Below, piece after piece: positions 7,752 to 14,913 of a stretch of 25,442 nt of DNA (positions within the stretch are counted from its first letter, which is position 1; each line of letters opens with the position of its first letter). The notes below the pieces were generated by a model. It was not told where the DNA came from. It was given only the letters and a program-made list of their open reading frames with translations, and ran no database searches. This DNA is from Caryophanales bacterium UBA6865 (GTDB lineage Bacteria; Bacillota_I; Bacilli_A; RFN20; CAG-826): the NCBI GenBank assembly GCA_002449265.1, contig DKCV01000007.1, forward strand, positions 1 to 25,442, read 5' to 3'. The translations under genes were made by a program, and so were the position numbers.

Positions 7752-9202
7752 TTTCCGATAACGCCCCCGCCTTCCTCGTTTGCGTTTTGAACGCTCTCTT
7801 CTTTATGATCGCCAGGATCTAAAGGTGTCTCTTGTCGAATTAAAGATGAAGCATCCAAAAATGTGACATCCGATTCTGCGATTTCTCTCTCTTCTTTTAA
7901 TAGCGATTTTAAGTTGTCCCAAGTCGTGTTTTTATAGATTAAGTTTCTAATTTCAAAATAAGAAGCGTAGATTTTTGGCAAACTATTTTCTTTTTTTTGA
8001 GGCAGTTCCACCAAATAATAAGCGTCTTTTGCTAATAGTTCTTTTACTTTTTCTTTTGGACCTAATGATTCGTTATAAAAAGAATCGATTTTTGAAATGA
8101 GTTCTTTTTTCTTAGCTTCAATTAACTCTCTTTGGGATTCTTTTTGTTCTTCTTTGATGGAAGAATAAGCGGTCGATGTCGCTTTTAGGACGCTTTGAAG
8201 GGCACAAGGAGATAGCCTTGCTTTTCTTATGGCAAAAAGCGTGCTCGATAATTCGTTAAGCACTTCTTGGTCTACAGAAAGCAAATCGCTAAAGTTGATC
8301 AAATATTCATTATCTTCGATGGCTGAATTTGCGTAAATTTGTGCGAGCGTTATCTTATTTTCTTCGCTTCGCTTCGAAAAATCGCTTAAATCAAGCCCCT
8401 TTAAACCATTCGTAAACGTCACGGATGCATAAGTGCCTAAGCCATTTCCCTTTTTTCTTTTTAAGGTTTGATTGAAGATGGAACGATATTCTTTTTCTCT
8501 TGCTTCCGCCCTTTTTGTATTTAATGTGAAATAGGTGATTTTGATTTTGTTCGGAGAAGAATAATTTGTTTTTTCTAGATAGCCCATTTCGTAAGCTGGA
8601 TGAAGCAAAGAAGCGGCAACAGAAGCCCCATCATTATTTGTGATAGTAGGGAAGGAGGACGATTTTTTGATTAATGAGGCACTGTAATTACTTGGGTGTA
8701 AAGAAGAAGGAACGACTTTCCCCTTTTCGTCAACTTGGAATAAAAAAGAAGGAGAATAAGGATTGCATTCATTTGTTTCTTTTTTCGTTTCACTACTAGC
8801 AGGAGAGATTTCTAGTGAGACTAGAGCACTACGATTTTCCTTTTCGTAGGAACGGAGCACAAAGGCCGCTGAAAGAGCCGTGATGACAATCATGAAATTT
8901 GTAGCGATAGAAAACGCAATGATGTGATTTTTTCTAAACCAACAGAAAAATGGATGTTCTGCCTTTGTGGCTTTTAATATCTCGTTTTTAACATTTGGAA
9001 TGAGATCTTCGCTTTCTGCATGGATTTTATTTTTCAAAAATAGCGCGTCTTCTATCGGCTCGATATTTAGCGGTATCTCTTTTTGGATATCATCGATTTT
9101 ATTTGGAACAAAAAGGTCGGCTTCTTTTTGGAAAAGAGAAAGAATTCGCTCCTCGCTAAAAGAATCAATTTTCTTGTTTTGCTTTTGTAAGGCGTCTTTC
9201 AT
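7748..9202 (-). CDS. RsgI-like membrane-anchored anti-sigma factor
   Basis: A 484-residue protein translated with the upstream ECF sigma gene (38-base overlap). It has a cytoplasmic N-terminal region (1-92), one transmembrane helix (about 93-116), and a large external part. Residues 125-180 (ALVSLEISPASSE... FLFQVDEKGKVV) match the post-membrane strand pattern of RsgI (VSLDINPSxEL...GKVL). Residues 192-250 (AASLLHPAYEMGYLE, then KIKITYFTL) match its following helix/strand pattern. In RsgI an Asn-Pro bond in that strand self-cleaves; here the position is Ser133-Pro134, so cleavage by that chemistry looks lost. A Lys/Glu-rich probable coiled coil spans about 345-395, and the C-terminus is acidic and Gly-rich. 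Role: presumably holds the ECF factor inactive until an envelope signal arrives. Assignment rests on context plus weak motif likeness. Confidence 0.6.
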   Translation of the reverse strand: MKDALQKQNKKIDSFSEERILSLFQKEADLFVPNKIDDIQKEIPLNIEPIEDALFLKNKIHAESEDLIPNVKNEILKATKAEHPFFCWFRKNHIIAFSIATNFMIVITALSAAFVLRSYEKENRSALVSLEISPASSETKKETNECNPYSPSFLFQVDEKGKVVPSSLHPSNYSASLIKKSSSFPTITNNDGASVAASLLHPAYEMGYLEKTNYSSPNKIKITYFTLNTKRAEAREKEYRSIFNQTLKRKKGNGLGTYASVTFTNGLKGLDLSDFSKRSEENKITLAQIYANSAIEDNEYLINFSDLLSVDQEVLNELSSTLFAIRKARLSPCALQSVLKATSTAYSSIKEEQKESQRELIEAKKKELISKIDSFYNESLGPKEKVKELLAKDAYYLVELPQKKENSLPKIYASYFEIRNLIYKNTTWDNLKSLLKEEREIAESDVTFLDASSLIRQETPLDPGDHKEESVQNANEEGGGVIGN

Positions 9203-9734
9203 ATTTTCGGTCTTCTTCCTCTAAGGCCTTTTTGATTTTCTTTATCGCGTTATTGTATTTCCAAGTTACCGTCCCTAATGGCAAGTGAAGCAAATCGGCG
9301 ATTTCACGATGCTTATATTCGCCAATCGCATACATCATGACGATGTTAAATTCTTCTTCAGAAAGTATTTTGTTTGCTAATGTGATTGTTGGAGTATCAA
9401 CTTCGCCTAAATAGTAAATTCCATCCGGGTGAACTTCCTCCCCAAAATCATAAGAAATTTCCCTATTTTTCTTTTTTAACATGGAAATTGCAGTGTTTTT
9501 TGCAATCGTGAGTAACCAATTTCGAGCGTTTGTGTTAGGCGAATAGTCTTGAATGTGGTTATAGCAACTAACGTATGTATCTTGCATTACGTCTTCTGCA
9601 AGTTGGTAATCGTGAAGTAAGGGAAGAACAAAAGTAAAAACGCCTCGTGACGTTAACGAGTAAATGTCCGCGAGCGCGTTACCGTTACCATTCCGTAACG
9701 ACATCATAGATTGTTCTAATTTTTGTTCATCCAT
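9165..9734 (-). CDS. ECF-type RNA polymerase sigma factor
   Basis: A 189-residue sigma-70 family protein with only regions 2 and 4. Region 2 (about 20-85) shows LADIYSLTSRGVFTFVLPLL, then AEDVMQDTYVSCYNHI and RNWLLTIAKN, the standard core-binding and -10 recognition pattern. Region 4 (about 120-175) shows LSEEEFNIVMMYAIGEYKHREIAD and the helix-turn-helix LPLGTVTWKYNNAIKKIKKAL for -35 recognition. The tail is Lys/Arg-rich. The adjacent overlapping gene is the likely anti-sigma factor. Its 5' leader carries two inverted repeats (9748-9800), and no clear Shine-Dalgarno precedes ATG 9734, which may mean that translation is controlled. Target genes are unknown. Confidence 0.93.
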   Translation of the reverse strand: MDEQKLEQSMMSLRNGNGNALADIYSLTSRGVFTFVLPLLHDYQLAEDVMQDTYVSCYNHIQDYSPNTNARNWLLTIAKNTAISMLKKKNREISYDFGEEVHPDGIYYLGEVDTPTITLANKILSEEEFNIVMMYAIGEYKHREIADLLHLPLGTVTWKYNNAIKKIKKALEEEDRKYERRLTKAKQEN

Positions 9735-9747
9735 AACTTGTAAAGAA

Positions 9748-9800
9748 GAGCGTCACTCATCTAGGGGCTCGGTGACACTCTCCTAAGCACATCATGTGCT
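9748..9800 (-). promoter_or_regulatory. Two inverted repeats in the sigma factor leader
   Basis: On the minus strand, AGCACAT-G-ATGTGCT (9786-9800) is a perfect 7-base palindrome. It is followed by GAGTGTCAC (9772-9780) pairing with GTGACGCTC (9748-9756) across a 15-base loop, with one G-T pair. TTCTTT follows the second stem directly, so it could act as a weak terminator/attenuator just before ATG 9734. The palindrome could be an operator. Confidence 0.45.
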
Positions 9801-9842
9801 CACTTTATAAAAATTCAATTCTTATTTTTTATTGGGACAAAT

Positions 9843-10151
9843 TTAGATTTTTTCTAGTCCTACGATCATTGAGAATTGAATGCGAATGTGATTCATTTCG
9901 ATGATTTTATAAATTGGATCAATTTTGTCGATTTCGCCAAGCGATTCTTTCACGTGGCCGTTTGTGAAAAAATATAATCGCACTTCCTCCCCGGCATAGG
10001 TTTGTAGTATTTCGTCAATCTCTTCCGCTTTTTCTTTTGAGATAGACGGTTTTTCAATTCTTGTTTTCTTTTCTAGCATCTTATTTAAGGCTTTTTCTTG
10101 CTCGTTAAGCGATTTATAAGATAGCCATTTCATCATTCCTCTTTCTTTCAT
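9843..10151 (-). CDS. YolD-like protein, partner of the Y-family polymerase
   Basis: A 102-residue protein of the YolD type. The N-terminus has RGMMKW followed by SLNEQ, the usual opening of the family. The rest has the charged middle helix (KEKAEEIDEILQ) and strands ending in GEIDKIDPIYKIIEMN..IRIQFSMIVGLEKI, matching the G.I..ID...I....I....I..I pattern. The start codon overlaps the polymerase stop by four bases (ATGA), with GGAGG at 10161-10165 (complement) before it. YolD proteins are routinely encoded next to UvrX/YqjW-type polymerases in Firmicutes, and are thought to play a UmuD-like accessory role; that function is inferred from association. Confidence 0.82.
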   Translation of the reverse strand: MKERGMMKWLSYKSLNEQEKALNKMLEKKTRIEKPSISKEKAEEIDEILQTYAGEEVRLYFFTNGHVKESLGEIDKIDPIYKIIEMNHIRIQFSMIVGLEKI

Positions 10152-11392
10152 TCCTTGTGTCCTCCGATTTGCGTGTGCCTCGCTTTTATGGTTGAGTGCT
10201 TTTTTAATGATGAGCAGCGAAGCACGCTATTTTTGCCAAATGTTTCTTGAATCGCATCGAGTGAACGATATAACGCTCGATTTTTGTCACGTTCCTTCAA
10301 ATCGACGAAGAGATTACTTTGCTCATAATTCGTGTCGATTAATTTACCTAGCGAAAGCGATATTCCTCGAATTGGTAGCTCACTTACATATTCGTCATAT
10401 AGAGACAAAAAGTAAGAACAAAGTTCATCATTATCGTCACTACTTGTGAGTAAACTCGTCTCTTTGGAAAACCCGCCATATCCATTGCTATAACCAATAT
10501 AAAGAGACACTTTGCTCGCTAATTGACCGGTTTTTCTTAAGCGATAAGTTAAGTCATCGCACATTTCTTTTATGAGTAGTCGCGCTTCGCTTTTGGAATA
10601 GTCGCGCATCAAAGTTTGCCCTAATGACAAATTCCTTTCTTTAGGAACGTATTTTTCTTGGATGTCACTATCATCTATTCCGTTTGCTAGGTCGTGTAAT
10701 TGGTCACCCATCACCCCAAACTCGTTTTCTAATAATTCGATAGGCGTCATCGCGAGCTCTTTAATATTGTGTATCCCAATTCGATAAAGATGTGATGCCG
10801 TCCCTACGTTAATCCCCCAGATTTTTGTTAGTGGATCAATCGCCCATAGTTTTTTTGAAACGTCTTGTTTATTCCAATGAGCAATATAAGGGGGATTCTT
10901 TTTCCCTTCGATATCTAAGGCGGTTTTCGCTAAGAACATATTGGGGCCTATTCCAGCAGTGGCGATTAGCCCAAGCTCTTGATAAATCCTACTTTGGATC
11001 TCGCTTACGATTTCTTCTGGTTCTTTTTGATAATAGGATAAATAAGGACCGAGATTCAAAAAGCTTTCGTCTACGGAATAAACGTGTAAATCCTCTTTTG
11101 CGACATAATCTAGGAATATCGATACCACGCGCGCTGACATCGTTAAATAAAATGACATTCTTGGTGTTGCACATATGATTTTCTCAACCCTAGGTAAATC
11201 CCTTTTCCTGCATACATTGGGAATGTTGTATTTCTTCTTTAAGTAAGGGGAGGTGCTCATCACGATTGTTCCTTCTCCGCGAGAGGCGTCAGCACATACC
11301 AATGGAGTTTTTAATGGGTCTAGATGTCTTGCGCTACATTCGCAAGAGGCGTAGAAACTTTTTAAATCGATGATCGCAATGGTCTTTTCCAT
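10148..11392 (-). CDS. Y-family (UmuC/UvrX-like) translesion DNA polymerase
   Basis: A 414-residue lesion-bypass polymerase. The start is set at ATG 11392, giving the conserved opening EKTIAIIDLKSFYASCEC with the first catalytic Asp; the frame is open to ATG 11455, but that adds only an atypical hydrophobic lead. The palm motif YSVDESFLNLG supplies the Asp-Glu pair. TAGIGPNMFLAKTALD and the helix-hairpin-helix segment KIWGINVGTASHLYRIGI follow, then the little-finger domain. It resembles B. subtilis UvrX/YqjW more than DinB/PolIV, consistent with the YolD gene behind it. No LexA-type GAAC-N4-GTTC box is visible upstream, but a 7-base inverted repeat lies at 11440-11455. No Shine-Dalgarno is apparent. 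Confidence 0.9.
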   Translation of the reverse strand: MEKTIAIIDLKSFYASCECSARHLDPLKTPLVCADASRGEGTIVMSTSPYLKKKYNIPNVCRKRDLPRVEKIICATPRMSFYLTMSARVVSIFLDYVAKEDLHVYSVDESFLNLGPYLSYYQKEPEEIVSEIQSRIYQELGLIATAGIGPNMFLAKTALDIEGKKNPPYIAHWNKQDVSKKLWAIDPLTKIWGINVGTASHLYRIGIHNIKELAMTPIELLENEFGVMGDQLHDLANGIDDSDIQEKYVPKERNLSLGQTLMRDYSKSEARLLIKEMCDDLTYRLRKTGQLASKVSLYIGYSNGYGGFSKETSLLTSSDDNDELCSYFLSLYDEYVSELPIRGISLSLGKLIDTNYEQSNLFVDLKERDKNRALYRSLDAIQETFGKNSVLRCSSLKKHSTIKARHTQIGGHKE

Positions 11393-11439
11393 AAAATTAA
11401 GTAAGCGAATTTTACTAATCAATAGGAAAAGGAAAAGAC

Positions 11440-11455
11440 TTGTTTTCCAAAACAA
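11440..11455. promoter_or_regulatory. Inverted repeat upstream of the translesion polymerase
   Basis: TTGTTTT (11440-11446), CC, AAAACAA (11449-11455) is a perfect 7+7 inverted repeat about 50 bases before the polymerase start. It is a possible repressor site for damage control, although it does not look like the Firmicutes LexA box. Confidence 0.35.
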
Positions 11456-11707
11456 AGGAATTGACGATAAAAATAATTTTTTTCTTTACAATAACAAGAA
11501 ATAGATTGGCTATTCTTTAGTGAAACGCATGCTTGATTCATACAAACAAAACGAAGTTTTCTTTAAATTTCATTATTTTTTATGCAGTGTATAAGCTAGG
11601 TAAAAACGTGACAAGAAAACTACAAAAATGAGCGTTTACCCTCAAAAAGTAGGTCTTTTTACAATTACGCATCGTTTTTAATTCAAGAGGCGATATCCCT
11701 TTTCTAG
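11456..11707. other. Gene-free AT-rich spacer
   Basis: Divergent spacer between the polymerase promoter region and the tRNA promoter. I see only AT-rich sequence, a TG-extended TATAAG box at 11590-11595 without a matching -35, a weak A/T hairpin (AAAAAG-TAGGT-CTTTTT) near 11645, and a 17-codon ATG frame near 11629 without a ribosome binding site. None is strong enough to call. Confidence 0.4.
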
Positions 11708-11735
11708 TTGTAGTTTGCTCCCTCGTTGCTATAAT
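11708..11735 (+). promoter_or_regulatory. Promoter of the tRNA-Ala transcript
   Basis: A perfect TATAAT (11730-11735) lies 16 bases after TTGTAG (11708-11713) and 13 bases before the tRNA 5' end, the arrangement expected for a stable RNA promoter. Confidence 0.65.
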
Positions 11736-11748
11736 AGTCGAGCCGTTT

Positions 11749-11824
11749 GGGGCATTAGCTCAGCTGGGAGAGCGCCTCGTTCGCAACGAGGAGGTCGGCG
11801 GTTCGATCCCGCTATGCTCCACCA
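11749..11824 (+). tRNA. tRNA-Ala (anticodon CGC)
   Basis: A full cloverleaf with encoded CCA. The acceptor GGGGCAT pairs with ATGCTCC and includes the G3-T70 wobble that marks alanine tRNAs. The D arm is GCTC/GAGC. The anticodon stem CCTCG/CGAGG encloses TTCGCAA, giving anticodon CGC, which reads GCG. The T arm GGCGG/CCGCT encloses TTCGATC. GCG codons are common in the neighbouring genes, so a dedicated CGC isoacceptor is plausible even in this AT-rich genome. Transcription appears to continue into a structured trailer that ends at a strong terminator. Confidence 0.96.
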
Positions 11825-11950
11825 AATCGAATGGTGGTCGAATGATGCTGTAGGGGTAATCCTTATCTACCAATTCGACTTAAGATAGATGCTTCGATTC
11901 AATTCCTACATCACACAAAGAAGGCAGGCCGATGTGGCTTGCCTTTTTTG
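11825..11950 (+). ncRNA. Structured 3' trailer of tRNA-Ala, candidate small RNA
   Basis: Between the tRNA CCA end and the terminator lie about 95 bases without a reading frame but with layered complementarity. AATCGAA (11825-11831) pairs with TTCGATT (11893-11899); nested inside, GTCGAAT (11837-11843) pairs with ATTCGAC (11873-11879), with GTAG/CTAC inside that. An alternative pairs TGAT..GTAGG (11843-11855, three-base bulge) with CCTACATCA (11905-11913) and is incompatible with the middle stem. It does not fold as a second tRNA and does not resemble tmRNA, SRP RNA or a T-box. It could be a stable trailer RNA after tRNA processing, or a remnant spacer. Confidence 0.35.
11918..11949 (+). terminator. 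Strong intrinsic terminator of the tRNA transcript
   Basis: AAGGCAGGCC (11921-11930), a five-base loop GATGT, and GGCTTGCCTT (11936-11945) form a 10-base stem with one G-T pair, followed by a run of T. Confidence 0.92.
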
Positions 11951-12054
11951 TAAGTATTAAAGATACCGACTCTTTGTGGTTCGAACTATTGGGCTATTAA
12001 ATTTGGGAAAAAATTCTCTTTGATTATTGAGATAAAATGACGTGTCTAGCTTCC

Positions 12055-12082
12055 TTGACTTAATATTTAATATAGATAAACT
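12055..12082 (+). promoter_or_regulatory. Promoter of the MATE exporter gene
   Basis: TTGACT (12055-12060) and TAAACT (12077-12082) with a 16-base spacer. Transcription would begin near 12089, leaving a leader of about 75 bases that contains the 14-base palindrome at 12136-12149. Confidence 0.5.
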
Positions 12083-12135
12083 AATGGAATTCGTCGGAGA
12101 ATGAGCAATCGCAATTGCCTTCGCTAGACAAGACA

Positions 12136-12149
12136 CTAAGCGCGCTTAG
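12136..12149 (+). promoter_or_regulatory. Palindrome before the MATE ribosome binding site
   Basis: CTAAGCGCGCTTAG is a perfect 14-base palindrome ending two bases before AGGAGG (12152-12157). It could be an operator or an RNA hairpin next to the ribosome binding site. Farther apart, TGTCTAGC (12043-12050) and GCTAGACA (12123-12130) form an 8-base inverted repeat flanking the promoter and leader. Confidence 0.45.
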
Positions 12150-12164
12150 ATAGGAGGATGATTT

Positions 12165-13517
12165 ATGATGAATACCAAAGTCCAACTATCTAGCCATCTT
12201 GATGGCAAAAAGATCTTTTTTGCTGTAATTGCTCCGATTTGCATGATGTTATTTACGTCATTTTATTCTGCGATTGACGGTATTTTTCTTTCTACTATCG
12301 TTGGAACAAATGCCTTTAGTGGAGTGAACCTTATTTGGCCATATTGCATGATTTATGGCGGTATCGGCTTCATGCTTGGGACAGGAGGAAGCGCATTAGT
12401 TAGTAAAACCCTAGGGGAGAAGGAAATAGAAAAAGCAAATCGTATCTTCTCTCTTATTATTTATACAACGCTTATTCTTGGCGTTATTTTTGCAATTGTA
12501 GGCTATTTTACGGTTGAACCATTTGTAAAATGGATGGCGACACTATCTTCTTCTGATGCAGAAGAGGCGGTTAATTTTGCGGTACGTTACGGGCATATCT
12601 TGATGCTTGGGTTACCGATGTATATGTTACAGAATGTTTTCCAATCATTTTTTGCGACAGCGGAAAAACCAACCACTGGGTTTTTGTTTGTTTCAGCGGC
12701 TGGCATTACGAACATTCTTTTGGACACTTTGTTTATCGTCGTACTTAAAATGGAAGTAGAAGGGGCAGCGATTGCAACACTCGTTGGTTATTTTGTCGGC
12801 GGCATTTTGCCTTTAACGTATTTTTATTTCAAAAAGGACTTAAATATTCATCTAGGTAAAACAAAATTCGATGGAAGGGCGCTTTTACTTACTACTACGA
12901 ATGGTTCGAGTGAGTTCGTTTCTAATATTGCTTCTTGCATTGTTTCGATTTGCTATAACGCTCAATTACTTGCCTACGCTGGCCCAAAAGGCGTATCAGC
13001 ATATGGGATTGTCATGTATATCTCTTTTGCCTTTATGGCGATTTTCATTGGGTATTCCATTGGGATTGCTCCGTTTGTCGGTTATCAATATGGCGCGAAA
13101 AACAGCGAGGAATTGCACAATATTTTGAAAAGATCTTTGATTATTATCGCCGTAATTGGGGTTGCAATGTTCACGATTTCGGAATTAGTTGGGCCGCATT
13201 TCTGCAAGGCTTTTGCTAAAAATGATTTGGAGTTGCTTAAATATTCCTATGATTCTGTCCATATCTATTCTTTCGTTTTCCTTACATGTGGTTTTTCAAT
13301 CTTCGCTTCTAGCTTCTTCACTGCTTTAAATAATGGACTAGTATCTGCAGTCATTTCTATGGTTAGAAGCATCGTGTTTGAGCTCGTTTGCATTTTCCTT
13401 TTCCCGCTTTTACTTGGTATCAATGGAATTTGGGCGGCAGGGCCTTTTGCTGAAATTGGTTCCTCGCTTATGGTTATTTTTTTCTTTATCAAAGAAAGAA
13501 AACAGTACCATTATTGA
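12165..13517 (+). CDS. MATE family multidrug/cation antiporter
   Basis: A 450-residue integral membrane protein with about 12 hydrophobic helices in two similar halves. The N-terminal half has the MATE pattern of P.C.MLFTSFYSAIDGIFLS followed by GTNAFSGVNL and GGSALVSKTLGEKE (about 23-90). The second half repeats it with SSEFVSNIASCIVSICYNAQL and GIAPFVGYQYGAKN. It should export drugs or cationic metabolites in exchange for Na+ or H+. AGGAGG at 12152-12157 precedes two adjacent ATG codons (12165 and 12168); the first has the better spacing. The long leader with a palindrome suggests regulation. Closest in style to MepA-like Firmicutes exporters; substrate unknown. Confidence 0.9.
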   Translation: MMNTKVQLSSHLDGKKIFFAVIAPICMMLFTSFYSAIDGIFLSTIVGTNAFSGVNLIWPYCMIYGGIGFMLGTGGSALVSKTLGEKEIEKANRIFSLIIYTTLILGVIFAIVGYFTVEPFVKWMATLSSSDAEEAVNFAVRYGHILMLGLPMYMLQNVFQSFFATAEKPTTGFLFVSAAGITNILLDTLFIVVLKMEVEGAAIATLVGYFVGGILPLTYFYFKKDLNIHLGKTKFDGRALLLTTTNGSSEFVSNIASCIVSICYNAQLLAYAGPKGVSAYGIVMYISFAFMAIFIGYSIGIAPFVGYQYGAKNSEELHNILKRSLIIIAVIGVAMFTISELVGPHFCKAFAKNDLELLKYSYDSVHIYSFVFLTCGFSIFASSFFTALNNGLVSAVISMVRSIVFELVCIFLFPLLLGINGIWAAGPFAEIGSSLMVIFFFIKERKQYHY

Positions 13518-13594
13518 TACATGCTTTTCCTCTTGTTAATGTGAGCATAAGAAAGTAGTAAAATGTTTCCACACAATTTTTTAGGAGGCCCACA

Positions 13595-14464
13595 ATGAAA
13601 GGCATTATTCTTGGTGGTGGGAACGGGTCTAGACTTTATCCACTTACCCTTGCGACGAATAAATTACTTATTCCTTTATACGATAAGCCAATGGTTTATT
13701 ACCCTCTTGCAACTTTAATGCAAGCAGGAATCCGCGATGTAATGATTATCTCTAATCACCGTGATCTAGAACGCTTCAAAATGGTTTTTGGTGACGGGAA
13801 AGGATTAGGAATGAACATTTCTTATGGTGTTCAGGAAGTTCCTACGGGGATTGTCAGCGCGTTTTTAATCGGCGAAGAATTTATTAAAAACGAAGAATGC
13901 GCGTTAATTCTAGGCGACAATCTTTTCTATGGCCCAAACATGGAAAAGGGGCTTATGGAAGCTAGCCTTCACGCGAAAGAAGGCGAAACGACTTTATTTG
14001 GCTATGAAGTGAAAGACCCAGAACGTTTTGGGGTTGTTACTATGGATAAAAATAACCGCGCTATTTCCATTGAAGAAAAGCCTAAGCATCCTAAATCCAA
14101 TATTGCCGTTACTGGATTATATTTCTACCCAAATGATGTAGTAAGCAAGGCTAAGACCATTAAGCCAAGCGCACGTGGCGAATACGAAATCACCGATCTT
14201 AATAATCTTTATTTAAAAGAAGGCAACGTCCGTGTTGTTACGCTTCATAACGAAGATCAGTGGTTTGATGCAGGCACCTTTGATTCTTTATTAGAAGCGA
14301 GCGAGCGAATTCAAAAAGCGGAAAAAGGTGGACTTCCGGTTGCTTACTTAGAGGAAATCGCCTATCAAAAAGGGTGGATCAATAAAGAACAATTAATCGC
14401 CAAAGGCGAAAGCATGAAAAAGAACTCTTATGGCGAGCATCTCCTCACTATTGCTAATCAATAA
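13595..14464 (+). CDS. rmlA: Glucose-1-phosphate thymidylyltransferase
   Basis: RmlA/RfbA joins dTTP and glucose 1-phosphate to make dTDP-glucose, the entry to dTDP-rhamnose and other deoxysugars for surface polysaccharides. The 289-residue length is normal. The nucleotide loop GGGNGSRLYPLT (7-18) with Lys23 and YDKPMVYYPL, the sugar-phosphate motif QEVPTGIVSAF, the metal-binding LILGDNLFYG, EEKP, VTGLYFYPNDVV, RGEYEITDLNN and WFDAGT are all present. AGGAGG stands before ATG 13595, and TAAAAT at 13559-13564 may be a -10. None of the usual rmlB, rmlC or rmlD partners is in the window; instead yqgF and queH follow closely. Lines such as GGGNGS for the common GGSGT are mild variants. Confidence 0.93.
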   Translation: MKGIILGGGNGSRLYPLTLATNKLLIPLYDKPMVYYPLATLMQAGIRDVMIISNHRDLERFKMVFGDGKGLGMNISYGVQEVPTGIVSAFLIGEEFIKNEECALILGDNLFYGPNMEKGLMEASLHAKEGETTLFGYEVKDPERFGVVTMDKNNRAISIEEKPKHPKSNIAVTGLYFYPNDVVSKAKTIKPSARGEYEITDLNNLYLKEGNVRVVTLHNEDQWFDAGTFDSLLEASERIQKAEKGGLPVAYLEEIAYQKGWINKEQLIAKGESMKKNSYGEHLLTIANQ

Positions 14465-14469
14465 AAAAG

Positions 14470-14898
14470 ATGGAAAAAAATATTCTTGCGCTTGATTTAG
14501 GAAAAGGGTCTTTAGGGATGGCGATTTCGCGTAGCGGAATGTTTTCTACCCCCTTAACGAACTTACGTTTTAAGGCGACGCATTATGAAGAAGCAATACT
14601 TGGTATCAAAAATGTCCTTTCTATAGAAAAAGTAGAGCATTTTGTTATCGGATATCCGACTTTTCCTAGCGGTGACCCTTGCGAAATGACACCGATTGTT
14701 GAAGCTTTTATCCTTATGCTCAATCGGGAATTTCCTAATATACCCGTTACTAAGGTTGACGAAAGAAATTCAACGGTTGAAGCGGCATCTATGTTCCATG
14801 AAATAGGGGAATCAAGCAAGAAGCAAAAGCATCATATCGATTCAGGGGCTGCACAAATTATTTTAGAACGATATTTAAAACAAATTGGGCAACTATAA
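14470..14898 (+). CDS. YqgF/RuvX-like RNase H-fold nuclease
   Basis: A 142-residue protein with the family landmarks: LALDLGKGSLGMAIS (Asp9), HFVIGYP (57-62), KVDERNSTVEA (Asp97, Glu98) and HIDSGAAQIILERYL (Asp124), which supply the acidic catalytic residues. YqgF proteins are essential or near-essential in many bacteria and are linked to 16S rRNA 5'-end processing and, by fold, to Holliday junction resolution. It starts 5 bases after the rmlA stop with no visible Shine-Dalgarno, so it probably depends on translational coupling. The usual GTKRIG of the first motif reads GKGSLG, and DER-LTT reads DERNST, which makes it a somewhat diverged member. Confidence 0.85.
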   Translation: MEKNILALDLGKGSLGMAISRSGMFSTPLTNLRFKATHYEEAILGIKNVLSIEKVEHFVIGYPTFPSGDPCEMTPIVEAFILMLNREFPNIPVTKVDERNSTVEAASMFHEIGESSKKQKHHIDSGAAQIILERYLKQIGQL

Positions 14899-14913
14899 AT
14901 CGTCATTTATCCA

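Noticed and set aside
8967..9224. Open frames antisense to the sigma/anti-sigma, MMPL, FolD and ribokinase genes
   Set aside because: They are shadows of well-supported genes, with no family motifs or ribosome binding sites.
10148..11455. Longer polymerase start at 11455
   Set aside because: The added residues are hydrophobic and unlike the family; the conserved catalytic opening begins directly after ATG 11392.
11629..11682. A 17-codon ORF in the polymerase/tRNA spacer
   Set aside because: No ribosome binding site, no promoter with a good -35, and a length expected by chance in AT-rich DNA.
11825..11915. A second tRNA after tRNA-Ala
   Set aside because: A possible GTAGGGG/TTCCTAC acceptor exists, but no T stem or anticodon arm fits between the halves.
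11978..11986. GGTTCGAAC, a T-arm-like sequence downstream of tRNA-Ala
   Set aside because: No acceptor, D or anticodon stems can be formed around it and there is no CCA; it looks like a chance match or an old remnant.
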